Source of the DNA: CAZWDO01 sp964632485 [NCBI: uncultured bacterium]
GTDB lineage: Bacteria > JAGOEH01
Length of the DNA stretch: 27,398 nucleotides
Assembly (NCBI GenBank): GCA_964632485.1
Contig: CAZWDO010000002.1
Location: 320,033-347,430 of the forward strand
Direction: 5' to 3'
The notes beneath the pieces were generated by a model that made no database searches, had not been told where the DNA came from, and saw only the letters and a program-made list of their open reading frames with translations. Below, in pieces: positions 7,430-15,542 of the stretch; the first letter of the stretch is position 1; each line of letters starts with the position of its first letter. The translations under genes and the position numbers were made by a program.

Positions 7430-8356
7430 TTATACACCCAGATTGGCAATTAAAGTGTCCGCGGATGAGTTGCTATCAATATTGTAAACGGTAGCGGGAC
7501 CCATTGATTTAAACCATGTAATTTGCCGTTTGGCGAAATGACGGGTATTTTTTCGGATCAATTCCCGGCACTCATCGAGCGATAATTTATTTTCTAAATA
7601 TGCAATAGTTTCCTGATACCCCAGAGATTGCAGTCCCGGATCAGTGGGGGAATGGTTCATCCGTAAAAGGCTGCGGGTTTCCTCCACCAGTCCGTTAGCA
7701 AACATCACATCTACCCGTTCATCAATACGATGATAAAGGATATTTCGATCCCATTGCAATATAACCAGGTGGATTTTAAACGGATAGGAGGGTTTTTGCT
7801 GTCGGTTGAACCATTCGCTCATGGGGATTCCAGTATAATGGACAACTGCGAGATAGCGGACAATTCTCTGTTGATCATGCGGATCAATTTTTAATGCCGA
7901 TACGGGGTCCATTCCCTGGAGTTGTTGATGCAGTTGGCTGAGTCCTTTCAGGATTACGTCGCGCCGCAGGGTTTCCTCAATTTCAGACGGAATGGGGGGG
8001 ATGGGCGCTAAGCCTTCAAGCAAGGCCCTTAGATAAAGCCCGGTTCCCCCGACTATCAGGGGCAGTGGCTGACCCGCATGCCAGAATCTATCCATAATAC
8101 TTCGGGCATCATGATAAAATCGGCCGGCGCTGTACTGCTCATGCGGTTCAATAATATCAATGAGATGGTGGCGAACTCGTTGAAGTTCCCGGGCTGATGG
8201 TTTTGCCGTACCGATATTCATCCAGCGGTAAACCTGGCGTGAGTCGGCCGAAATAATCTCAAGTCCGAATCGATCGGCCAGTTCCAGCGCAAGCGAGGTT
8301 TTCCCGCAGGCGGTAGGACCCGTAATGATCAAAAGGTTCCGGGTAAAATCGATCAT
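7430..8356 (-). CDS. miaA: tRNA dimethylallyltransferase (MiaA)
   Basis: 308 residues, the usual length. The P-loop GPTACGKTS is at 13-21, followed by SADSRQVYR (36-44), IGTAKPS, HHLID and VGGTGLYLRALLEGL (around 104). These are diagnostic for MiaA. The enzyme transfers a dimethylallyl group from DMAPP to N6 of A37 in tRNAs that read codons starting with U. Later segments DPHDQQRIVRYLAV and GLQSLGYQE also match the family. Its ATG overlaps the mutL stop by one base (TAATG at 8356), as expected for coupled translation; mutL-miaA adjacency is common in bacteria. Confidence 0.97.
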   Translation of the reverse strand: MIDFTRNLLIITGPTACGKTSLALELADRFGLEIISADSRQVYRWMNIGTAKPSARELQRVRHHLIDIIEPHEQYSAGRFYHDARSIMDRFWHAGQPLPLIVGGTGLYLRALLEGLAPIPPIPSEIEETLRRDVILKGLSQLHQQLQGMDPVSALKIDPHDQQRIVRYLAVVHYTGIPMSEWFNRQQKPSYPFKIHLVILQWDRNILYHRIDERVDVMFANGLVEETRSLLRMNHSPTDPGLQSLGYQETIAYLENKLSLDECRELIRKNTRHFAKRQITWFKSMGPATVYNIDSNSSADTLIANLGV

Positions 8357-10128
8357 TATTTACGGCCCAATCGTTTTTCCAATTCTGAGAATGTAATTTT
8401 AATCAGCGTAGGCCGGCCGTGGGGGCAGGTATAGGGAAATTCGCAGATAAACAGATCGTCGATCAGTTGTTGCATTAGATTAACGGTCAGCCGGTCCCCG
8501 GCTTTAACGGCCGCGCGGCAAGCTGTATATCGCGCGATTTTCTCGACGGCTTTGATATGAGGTTCTTTTTCTGCCGCCAGATCGTCCAGGATATCCTTGA
8601 GCGTGGATGCGCTTTCCCAATGGTGCAGATAGGCCGGAATCCCTTCGATCACTAAAGAATTGCCGCTGAATTCCTTAATCATAAACCCCATATTAACCAG
8701 AATATTATCCGTTTGGCGATAAAGTATCATTTCAGCGGATGTCAGTTCAACCACTTCCGGAAAGAGCAGGGATTGAGACAGTTTTTTTTGTTCGCGAAAA
8801 TTTTTAAGGATTTTTTCATAGAGAATTCGTTCCCCCGCGGCATGTTGATCAATAATTACCATTCCGTCGCGTGTATTGGTAACAATATAGGTCAGTTGCA
8901 ATTGCCAGAGATGGGGCATGACCTCGCTTGTGTTTTGCTCATGCTGGATATTTGAATCGAGCCGCTGGATTACTTTTTGAATATCCGGCGTCATGTCCGC
9001 TTTCCCCGCTGTGTGAGTAATGGTCTGCAATGGCAATACATCCTGGTAGCTGATTGTGGCTTTTGAAGGGATCATCGGACTTTGCCTCATGATCATTTTC
9101 AGTGAATTGTCTTTGCTGTAGCCACTGTTAAGCGCCTGTTGCAGCGCGTCGGTGAATATACGATATGCCGGGAACCGATCGTCAAATTTAATTTCCCGTT
9201 TACTGGGATGCACGTTGAAGTCAACCAGAGCGGGATCTATTTCGAGATATAAGACAACAAACGGGTAATTGTTTTTTTCAAGCATGGAACGATAAACTTC
9301 CAGGATCGCTTTTGTCACTAATTTATCGCGCACATAGCGGGTATTGATAAAAAGGTAAATCTGGGAATTTTTCCGGGCTAAGGCGGGTGAACCGGCAAAA
9401 CCCGTTAGTTTGGAGTTGGATACTACCAATTCCACCGGCATGAGTTGATTTTCCATCTCATCGCCAAAGACTTGATGAATGCGCTTGATATGATCTTTGA
9501 CAGGGGTATAGTGGAATAGTTCGCGATCATCATGAGAGAGACGAAACGCGATATGAGGCAATGCCAGAGCCTGTTGAGTTACTTCGGCAATGATATAGCG
9601 GAGTTCAGTGGAATTTTGGCGTAGGAATTTTTTGCGGGCTGGCACATTAAAAAAAAGATTCTTCACGCGCAGTGTTGTGCCAAAATCACGCGCCTGCTCA
9701 ATAAACGCAGTTTCCCGCCCCCCCTCGATACGAAAGAAAGTGCCGACCTCTTCCTGAAAATGACGAGTTTGTATTTCAACTACGGCTACCGATGCAATCG
9801 AGGGCAGAGCTTCGCCCCGGAATCCCATGGAACGAAGAGTCTCCAGATCTTCAAAATTACTGATTTTAGATGTAGCATGGCGTTGAAAAGCCAGCCGTAC
9901 GTCATTATGGGGGATACCATGTCCGTTATCGATAATCTCGATCAGGTTCTTGCCGCCTTCTTCGATATTAATGGTAATTCGTGTTGCCATGGCATCAATC
10001 GCGTTTTCCACTAATTCTTTAATCACCGAATATGGACGCTCAATCACTTCACCTGCGGCGATTTTGTTGACAACGTCCATCTCTAATAAATGAATGCGAC
10101 GTTCCCTGCCGGAAGACGTATCAACCAT
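8356..10128 (-). CDS. mutL: DNA mismatch repair protein MutL with intact endonuclease motif
   Basis: I chose the ATG at 10128 (590 residues), which has GGAG about 8 bases upstream; a further in-frame extension to 10197 lacks family similarity. The N-terminal GHKL ATPase is complete: NKIAAGEVIERP (21-32), ELVENAIDA (38-46), DNGHGI (67-72), HATSKI and GFRGEAL (102-108). A transducer domain with VHPSKREIKF follows. The C-terminal domain has the endonuclease motif DQHA-x2-E-x4-E (D427, E433, E438), an ACRAAV segment and CPHGRP near residue 568. It is therefore predicted to be a nicking MutL of the kind found in bacteria without MutH. The start overlaps the epimerase stop by 8 bp and the stop overlaps miaA by 1 bp. 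Confidence 0.96.
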   Translation of the reverse strand: MVDTSSGRERRIHLLEMDVVNKIAAGEVIERPYSVIKELVENAIDAMATRITINIEEGGKNLIEIIDNGHGIPHNDVRLAFQRHATSKISNFEDLETLRSMGFRGEALPSIASVAVVEIQTRHFQEEVGTFFRIEGGRETAFIEQARDFGTTLRVKNLFFNVPARKKFLRQNSTELRYIIAEVTQQALALPHIAFRLSHDDRELFHYTPVKDHIKRIHQVFGDEMENQLMPVELVVSNSKLTGFAGSPALARKNSQIYLFINTRYVRDKLVTKAILEVYRSMLEKNNYPFVVLYLEIDPALVDFNVHPSKREIKFDDRFPAYRIFTDALQQALNSGYSKDNSLKMIMRQSPMIPSKATISYQDVLPLQTITHTAGKADMTPDIQKVIQRLDSNIQHEQNTSEVMPHLWQLQLTYIVTNTRDGMVIIDQHAAGERILYEKILKNFREQKKLSQSLLFPEVVELTSAEMILYRQTDNILVNMGFMIKEFSGNSLVIEGIPAYLHHWESASTLKDILDDLAAEKEPHIKAVEKIARYTACRAAVKAGDRLTVNLMQQLIDDLFICEFPYTCPHGRPTLIKITFSELEKRLGRK

Positions 10129-10585
10129 CCCGTCGGCTCCAATCATAGGGGATATGGTTAGCATGCGGCTCCAGCCGGTATTCGTCCGGTTGCTCATAAT
10201 TATAGACCTGGGTGGGGATATTAATGATCAATGCTTCCTCAGTTGAGATCGATTTCCAGCCATGATAGACTCGCTGGGGAATCACAACCGCTTTGGGGGC
10301 GTGGCTGCCCATATAAAACTCGTTGATTTGGCGATAAGTGGGAGATTCCTCGCGATTATCGAAAAGTACCAGTTTGATCATCCCGAGAACACAACATACC
10401 ACATCATCCTGTAGCAGGTGATAGTGCCAGGCCTTGACGACTCCGGGATACGTCGTTGTCATATAGACCTGCCCAAAACCTTTAAAAAATCCGTCATCGT
10501 TGCGCAGAATCTCCATTAACCGTCCCCGTTCATCAGGTATGATTTTCAAATCCTTAACAACAACGCCTTCAATCCGCTTTTTCAT
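10121..10585 (-). CDS. dTDP-4-dehydrorhamnose 3,5-epimerase-like cupin (RmlC family)
   Basis: 154 residues starting with ATG at 10585, with AAGGAG 8-13 bases upstream. The cupin core shows IIPDERGRLMEILR, GVVKAWHYH (the first His matching the catalytic His of RmlC), SPTYRQINEF, VIPQRVYHGWKSI and YNYEQPDEYR, whose Tyr is a candidate for the catalytic acid/base. RmlC converts dTDP-4-keto-6-deoxyglucose to the L-lyxo isomer in the dTDP-rhamnose pathway. This copy is shorter than classic RmlC (~180 residues) and has AWHYH in place of RGLHxQ. It may therefore be a relative acting on another dTDP- or CDP-keto sugar. No rmlA, rmlB or rmlD is in the window. It heads the operon with mutL, miaA and the O-antigen-ligase-like gene. 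Confidence 0.82.
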   Translation of the reverse strand: MKKRIEGVVVKDLKIIPDERGRLMEILRNDDGFFKGFGQVYMTTTYPGVVKAWHYHLLQDDVVCCVLGMIKLVLFDNREESPTYRQINEFYMGSHAPKAVVIPQRVYHGWKSISTEEALIINIPTQVYNYEQPDEYRLEPHANHIPYDWSRRDG

Positions 10586-10690
10586 GAGTCAATCTCCTTG
10601 GTTTATTGTTACCTCGTTGCCAATGCCGCCTCAAAGCTCCATTTTCCCCGGATACTATTGCAATTCCCTGATAAACTGGAATACACGCTT

Positions 10691-10719
10691 AATATAAAAG
10701 GATTCAGCTCTCTTGTCAA
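10691..10719 (-). promoter_or_regulatory. Promoter for the epimerase-mutL-miaA-ligase operon
   Basis: Minus-strand TTGACA (10714-10719) and TATATT (10691-10696) have a 17-base spacer, 11 of 12 consensus positions. Predicted transcription starts near 10684, about 100 nt upstream of the epimerase ATG. This is also just beyond the stop of the divergently unrelated minus-strand gene at 10730, which therefore probably forms a separate transcript. Confidence 0.75.
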
Positions 10720-10729
10720 TCTTAATTTT

Positions 10730-11656
10730 TCAGCGCGCGGGTTCCGTTTCAAAAAAACTGAGATAAAATGATGCCAATAAAAAAATATATTGGCGGGTGA
10801 AATTTGGGAGATTATAATCGGTAATTGTATTTAACAGGTGAATAATCAATACCCGCAAATAATCTTCGCGGTATGCTGGCGGAACCAACCGTCGCAACTG
10901 TTTCAGCGGGTCTATCCAACCCGGTTCCGCTTTTACTTTGAACGGGGTCTTATCACTGAACAAGCGATTGAGGGGATCGGATTCCTTAGCAATCCAATCG
11001 ATGGCCAGCCATTGGCGCTCTTCGTCTAACAAGATAGGAATCATTCCCCGATGAGGAATGGGGATACGGTTCAGCCGGAGCATGATTTCATTCAAAATTA
11101 TCCAATAATAGCTCCATTGCGGGCGGGGAGGCGTCAACGTGTAGATCATCAATTTTTGATCCTTCACATAAAAACCATTCCAATCGGTGAAAAGCGGCAG
11201 AATTATCCCCGGCGCCGCCGGAATCCGGGAAATCCAATTTGTATCTGCGTCATTTATCACTGATACTGGATTGGGTAACTTTACTCCAAGAAGGCATTCG
11301 GCCAGTTGATGGTACTTTCCGCTCCACATGGATGTCAGGTGATAATCATGTATATATCCTATTGAACGAGAAAACACGATATCAGAAGCGGATCGCGATT
11401 GATGATAATATGAAAGCGCGTAAGCAAGCTGTTGTTCAACTGGAAGATTTACAAAAGGAGTTCCCGCATTTTGAACGCAAAATTCAGGTTTTGCAATGGA
11501 TGAATCTTGCCGATCCGATAAACACTCGATATAGCCGTCCGAGATTTTCCATAAATCTCTTCCTATATAAACTGGATCAAATTTGATTATAAGATCAGAG
11601 CCGTTATGCACATAATGGATGGATGGCCAAAGCCGTTTGAAATAATAACTTCTCAT
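10730..11656 (-). CDS. Hypothetical protein, 308 residues, unknown family
   Basis: I do not recognise this protein. It is soluble-looking, rich in aromatic residues (many Tyr and Trp), and has no signal peptide or obvious membrane helix; the only hydrophobic stretch is near the C-terminus (YIFLLASFYLSFFE). Segments such as PGIILPLFTDWNGFYV, ILNEIMLRLNRIPI and REDYLRVLIIHLLNT suggest a compact mixed alpha/beta fold. The reading frame is long and uninterrupted, with codon use like its neighbours, so I think it is real. A TATAAT (11663-11668) ends only about 6 bases before the ATG, so the message could be leaderless. It is divergent from a glycosyltransferase and next to surface-sugar genes, so a role in polysaccharide production is possible but unsupported. 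Confidence 0.7.
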   Translation of the reverse strand: MRSYYFKRLWPSIHYVHNGSDLIIKFDPVYIGRDLWKISDGYIECLSDRQDSSIAKPEFCVQNAGTPFVNLPVEQQLAYALSYYHQSRSASDIVFSRSIGYIHDYHLTSMWSGKYHQLAECLLGVKLPNPVSVINDADTNWISRIPAAPGIILPLFTDWNGFYVKDQKLMIYTLTPPRPQWSYYWIILNEIMLRLNRIPIPHRGMIPILLDEERQWLAIDWIAKESDPLNRLFSDKTPFKVKAEPGWIDPLKQLRRLVPPAYREDYLRVLIIHLLNTITDYNLPNFTRQYIFLLASFYLSFFETEPAR

Positions 11657-11737
11657 AACAGGATTATAATAAGATTTATTTTAATCAGCAAGCAAAGAAT
11701 AGATTTTCGGTTAATTTTTTTTGGATGAATAAAATCA

Positions 11738-11766
11738 TTGACAATTGAAATAAAAAAAATTAAATT
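11738..11766 (+). promoter_or_regulatory. Promoter for leader ORF and glycosyltransferase
   Basis: TTGACA (11738-11743) and TAAATT (11761-11766) are separated by 17 bases. Transcription would start near 11773, about 25 nt before the 34-codon leader ORF and 130 nt before the glycosyltransferase. Confidence 0.6.
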
Positions 11767-11798
11767 GGGAGGAATCTTCAATCAACTTAAGGAAGTTC

Positions 11799-11903
11799 AT
11801 GGATTCAGACTGTCATTTAAAAACGGCGTCGTTGCGCTGTGATTTGGATTATCAATATTTTCTCGTTATTCGAGCGATTTCAGCTTGCAAGGGGATAATT
11901 TAA
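11799..11903 (+). CDS. Short upstream ORF (34 codons), possibly coupled to the glycosyltransferase
   Basis: ATG at 11799 is preceded by TAAGGA with 6-nt spacing. The frame encodes 34 residues (M-D-S-D-C-H-L-K-T-A ... A-C-K-G-I-I) and stops with TAA at 11901-11903. The final A of that stop is the first base of the glycosyltransferase ATG (TAATG). This geometry is that of translational coupling by re-initiation. The peptide has two or three Cys and a hydrophobic middle (YFLVIRAI), and I recognise no family. It could be a regulatory leader peptide, a small protein, or the end of a decayed gene. Confidence 0.5.
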   Translation: MDSDCHLKTASLRCDLDYQYFLVIRAISACKGII

Positions 11904-13033
11904 TGGTACAGCCCTTGCCCATAAAATTGCTCTGGGCGCCCGGGACCTATCCTCCTGAACTCTGTGGGATAGGAGATACATCTTATCATATTATCCAACA
12001 ATTAAAAAGCAGATATGATTTAATGTTGTTTATTGATAGAGAATATATAACAGAATCGGATACAAGATGTTTTTTCTATAATTTTTCCCGCCCGCTGACA
12101 TTATGGCGCTTATATAAAATTATTGGTAAGGAAAGGCCTCAGCTCCTTCATTTGCAGTATCCGACTCGTATATTTTATCGTTTGGTATGGATTGGAGTAG
12201 TCTCCGCGATTCGACTGCGCTATCGATCGTTGAAAATTATTACAACGATCCATGAGATTGAACCCTATTTTAACCCCTACTGGTTTTATCATCTGGGTTA
12301 CTGGTTGCGTTTGATGATTCTCATCGCAGTTTCGGATGGTTTGATATCGACTCATCGCGCTGAATGGTTACGATTGCGTCGGATTTGTAAATTAACATTT
12401 ATTGTCCCGCTGGCAAATACATTGACCGGCCAACTGGCTGCGATTCAGTCCTCCTCTCCAACATCCGTTGACCTTCCGGAAAAGCCCTTTATGCTTTTTT
12501 TCGGGAATATTAACTGTGGGAAAAATTTGCAGGCGTTAATTCAGGCAATCTCCGATGAACGGTTATCACACACCCTTTTCCTGGTATGCCATGGTAATTT
12601 GGAGAGGGAGCTAATGTCGGAATTAGAGCAACTTATTTTAAAATTGGGTATTGGCGATCGGGTGGTTTTTCATTATCAGTTGGCTTTAAAGGATATTATT
12701 ATGTTGTATAATCATGCGGCGTTTATAACGTTACCCTATAGCGGCGGGATTACTCTTCGCAGTAGTGTGTTGCAAAGCGTAATTGCCTGGAACAAGAGGT
12801 TTATCGCTGAAATAGGGGATGCAACTCCATTATGGATCAAACGCAGAGCCGAAGAAACCTACACGGCAAAAACCACCGGGCGGGAACTGGCCGACCTGCT
12901 GCTGAAGATGTTCACACGCAACCGCATGGAGAAAATTCCTCATTCCGCTGCATTGGAAGCCTATTTCTCCTGGGAATCGATTGCCGCCAAACATGAATCG
13001 ATTTATGGAAAATTATTAAGTGAAGGTACCTGA
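11903..13033 (+). CDS. GT-B fold glycosyltransferase (GT4-like)
   Basis: I chose the ATG at 11903 (376 residues), with AAGGGG 9-14 bases upstream, over an in-frame TTG at 11885. Features of family 4 glycosyltransferases are visible: an N-terminal GTYPPELCGIGDTSYHI loop, HLQYP and TIHEIEPY strands at domain 1, IAVSDGLIS, then the second Rossmann domain starting FMLFFGNINCGKNLQALIQA, GIGDRVVFHYQL and the nucleotide-sugar site region LPYSGGITLRSSVLQSV. In most GT4 enzymes the last motif is E-x7-E (for example P(S)xxEGFGxxxLEA); here the Glu residues are replaced (YSGGITLRSSVLQS). That is seen in some relatives, but it could change donor use. It would transfer a sugar from a nucleotide donor onto a surface glycan. 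The nearby O-antigen-ligase-like and epimerase genes fit such a role. Confidence 0.82.
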   Translation: MVQPLPIKLLWAPGTYPPELCGIGDTSYHIIQQLKSRYDLMLFIDREYITESDTRCFFYNFSRPLTLWRLYKIIGKERPQLLHLQYPTRIFYRLVWIGVVSAIRLRYRSLKIITTIHEIEPYFNPYWFYHLGYWLRLMILIAVSDGLISTHRAEWLRLRRICKLTFIVPLANTLTGQLAAIQSSSPTSVDLPEKPFMLFFGNINCGKNLQALIQAISDERLSHTLFLVCHGNLERELMSELEQLILKLGIGDRVVFHYQLALKDIIMLYNHAAFITLPYSGGITLRSSVLQSVIAWNKRFIAEIGDATPLWIKRRAEETYTAKTTGRELADLLLKMFTRNRMEKIPHSAALEAYFSWESIAAKHESIYGKLLSEGT

Positions 13034-13039
13034 AGACCC

Positions 13040-13070
13040 TGAATCCGGAAAATGATTATTCCCGGATTCA
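13040..13070. terminator. Hairpin between convergent genes
   Basis: TGAATCCGG (13040-13048) pairs with CCGGATTCA (13062-13070), a perfect 9-bp stem with a 13-nt loop. It lies 6 bp after the glycosyltransferase stop and ~35 bp beyond the glnN stop on the other strand. Neither strand has a clear U-run immediately after the stem, so termination may be inefficient or Rho-assisted. Confidence 0.4.
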
Positions 13071-13104
13071 TGAGAAAAAATAGTTCGATCTAATCTGGCA
13101 TGGA

Positions 13105-15204
13105 TTAAATCGAAGCGAGCAATTCCTGGTATTTTGCCATGGGCCAGAATTCGTGGGGAATGATAGATTCGGCGCCGTCCACATAGAAGCGTAGTTCATT
13201 GAGTAACGGAATCAGTTTCTCAGCATTGTAGTATGCCAAATGATGGATGTTTTCGATTTTTTCTCCCTCTTCGATCTGGCTTTCGAAGATGTTCAGGCTG
13301 TGGACGATTTTCTCGAATAATTGGTTGGCTGAATCAAGCTGCTCTTTCAGCGCCGGAGCATTCAAACCGCTTTGAACCATGGGCGCGTAGGCCGAAGCCA
13401 TTTGGCCGATGTGTTTGGTCAGAGCGGGTAATATCATCGTTCTGACTATATCCGTGGCAGTTTTAAATTCAATCAGTTTGATTTTGTTGTAAGTTTCCAG
13501 GCGGATTTCGATTTTGGAGTGGAGTTCGATTTCTGATAGGACTTCATATTTTTTAAACAATTCGATCGATTCTTCTTTGAGGAAATGCTCCAGCGCCGAG
13601 GGCGTATTGGGGCAGTTGGGCAAACCCCGTTGCGCTGCTTCGATCTGCCATTCTTCTGAATAATTGTTGCCTTCGAAGCGAATATGTTTAGTTTCCGTGA
13701 AGATATCTTTGAGAACTAATAGAGCATTTTTCTTGGCATCACCTTTCATTTGCGACAGGCGATCATAAATTAGATCAAAACCCCAGCTTACCATCAGATT
13801 GAAAACCGTCAGGGCATGGGAACAGTTTTGCGATGAACCTACCGCCCGGAATTCGAATTTATTACCGGTAAACGCCAGGGGAGAGGTGCGGTTACGGTCC
13901 GATATGTCCTGGGCGATTTTTGGAAGATTCTGGATACCCAGATTGATTTCGTTAAATACCTGTTCAGTAACCTTGCCGAGACCTTCGACTTCATCAAGGA
14001 GTCCGCTAAGATAACTACCCAGGTAAACCGACATGATTGCCGGGGGAGCTTCGTTGGCTCCAAGGCGGAAATCGTTGTCGGCATCGGCGATCGCCGCTCG
14101 CAATAAACCGCCGAAACTCTCCATGCCTTTCAGAATGGCGCCGATAGTGATTAAAAAACTGATATTTTTTAACGGTGATTTCGATGGTTCGAGATAATTT
14201 GCGCCTGTATTATCGCCGAGCGACCAGTTCATGTGTTTACCGGAACCATTCACCCCGGCGAACGGTTTTTCCGAAAATAGAACAACCAGATCATTGCGGT
14301 CGGCGACACTGCGCATAATATCCATCATTTGTAAATTATGGTCAACGGATAAATTGGCTTCCTCATAGAGGGGCGCTAATTCAAATTGATTGGGCGCGAC
14401 TTCGTTGTGGCGTGTTTTTGCCGGAATGCCCCGACGGTAAAGCTCGCGATCCACTTCCTCCATAAAAGTTAATACTCTCCCCTTAATCGCGCCGAAATAG
14501 TGGTCCTCCATCTGTTGACCCTTGATAGGGGTTGCTCCAAAAACTGTACGTCCCAAAATTCTCAGGTCCGGACGGGTTTTATAGGGTTCCTTCGATATGA
14601 GAAAATACTCTTGTTCGGGTCCCAGATAGATTTTAATCCGTTTTGCCAGACGATTGCCCAACAGCCGTTGCATCTTCATCACCGCATGATTTAATGCTTT
14701 TTGGGAACGCAACATCGGGGTTTTAATATCGAGGACAAGACCATCCCAGGATAGATAAACCGATGGGATGACCAATGTGCAGCTTTCCTTCGCCTTGATT
14801 AAAAATGCAGGCGAAGTCGGGTCCCAGGCCGTATAACCTCGCGCCTCAAATGTTGAACGGATACCACCCGAGGGAAACGAAGACGCATCCGGTTCGGATT
14901 GGATCAATTGATTCGCGGAAAAGCGTTCGATTATCTCCCAGTTTTCATCATAACAAATAAAGGCATCATGTTTTTCCGCCGTTCCCCCCCGATGAGGCTG
15001 AAACCAATGGGTGAAATGCGTGGCGCCTTGTTCAATGGCCCATTCCTTCATCGCATGCGCCACATCCCCGGCAATCGTTTGGTCCAATGCCTCTTCATTT
15101 TCAATGGATGCCAGCAATTTTTCATAAATCTCTTTCCCCAATTTATCCTTCATCACTCGCTTGCTGAACGTCAGCTCTCTAAAAATTTCCTTGGCCTTGC
15201 CCAT
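13105..15204 (-). CDS. glnN: Type III glutamine synthetase
   Basis: 699 residues, the usual length for the large GSIII class (~700-730) and far longer than GlnA (~470). The ATG at 15204 has AAGGAG at 8-nt spacing. Signature segments include THWFQPHRGGTAEKHDAF, LGPEQEYFLI, HNEVAPNQFELAPLYEE, GVNGSGKHMNWSLGDNTG, RLGANEAPPAIMSVYLG and NRTSPLAFTGNKFEFRAVGSSQ. GSIII makes glutamine from glutamate, ammonia and ATP and is common in Bacteroidota, cyanobacteria and some anaerobes. It is a monocistronic gene with its own promoter, and no P-II or glutamate synthase gene is adjacent. Confidence 0.97.
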   Translation of the reverse strand: MGKAKEIFRELTFSKRVMKDKLGKEIYEKLLASIENEEALDQTIAGDVAHAMKEWAIEQGATHFTHWFQPHRGGTAEKHDAFICYDENWEIIERFSANQLIQSEPDASSFPSGGIRSTFEARGYTAWDPTSPAFLIKAKESCTLVIPSVYLSWDGLVLDIKTPMLRSQKALNHAVMKMQRLLGNRLAKRIKIYLGPEQEYFLISKEPYKTRPDLRILGRTVFGATPIKGQQMEDHYFGAIKGRVLTFMEEVDRELYRRGIPAKTRHNEVAPNQFELAPLYEEANLSVDHNLQMMDIMRSVADRNDLVVLFSEKPFAGVNGSGKHMNWSLGDNTGANYLEPSKSPLKNISFLITIGAILKGMESFGGLLRAAIADADNDFRLGANEAPPAIMSVYLGSYLSGLLDEVEGLGKVTEQVFNEINLGIQNLPKIAQDISDRNRTSPLAFTGNKFEFRAVGSSQNCSHALTVFNLMVSWGFDLIYDRLSQMKGDAKKNALLVLKDIFTETKHIRFEGNNYSEEWQIEAAQRGLPNCPNTPSALEHFLKEESIELFKKYEVLSEIELHSKIEIRLETYNKIKLIEFKTATDIVRTMILPALTKHIGQMASAYAPMVQSGLNAPALKEQLDSANQLFEKIVHSLNIFESQIEEGEKIENIHHLAYYNAEKLIPLLNELRFYVDGAESIIPHEFWPMAKYQELLASI

Positions 15205-15542
15205 GAATAGACTCCTTGTTAAAGGTTAATTCTTAATACATCTATTAAAATACCTAATATTTTAAAAATTGTCAAGCAAAAAATTCATGTTTTGCAAAAA
15301 AAATTAAAAATTAGCTCTATAAAATTTAATTTTTATAAATTTTAGGAATCACTTTTATTATAAGACTAAATTGTTAGAATTATGTATGCTGATTCATTAA
15401 CGGATTCCATTAGTAGCGGATGTGAGTAGGGGACTTTTCTATTGACGTTTGTTTTTTATAAAAAATGTTCTTGACAAACGACCCGTTTTATATTATCTCA
15501 CAGTACTTGAAAGTTAAACTTCAATCAACCCAGGGAGAAGCT
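15205..15542. other. AT-rich 338-bp divergent intergenic region between glnN and the transcarboxylase operon
   Basis: Very A+T-rich. It holds the glnN promoter at 15247-15275 on the minus strand. On the plus strand there is TTGACG at 15442 and TTGACA at 15471-15476, followed by TATTAT/TATCTC around 15491-15499; the -10 there is ambiguous because the best-matching box is too close. The AGGGAG at 15532-15537 serves the carboxyltransferase ATG. No gene or RNA was recognised. Confidence 0.6.
15247..15275 (-). promoter_or_regulatory. Promoter for glnN
   Basis: Minus-strand TTGACA (15270-15275) and TATTTT (15247-15252) with a 17-base spacer, giving a transcription start near 15240 and a leader of ~36 nt. 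No NtrC or PII-type operator is recognisable. Confidence 0.6.

Noticed and set aside
15442-15462. TTGACG followed by TATAAA as a transcarboxylase promoter
   Set aside because: The spacer is only ~9 bases, far from the usual 16-18.
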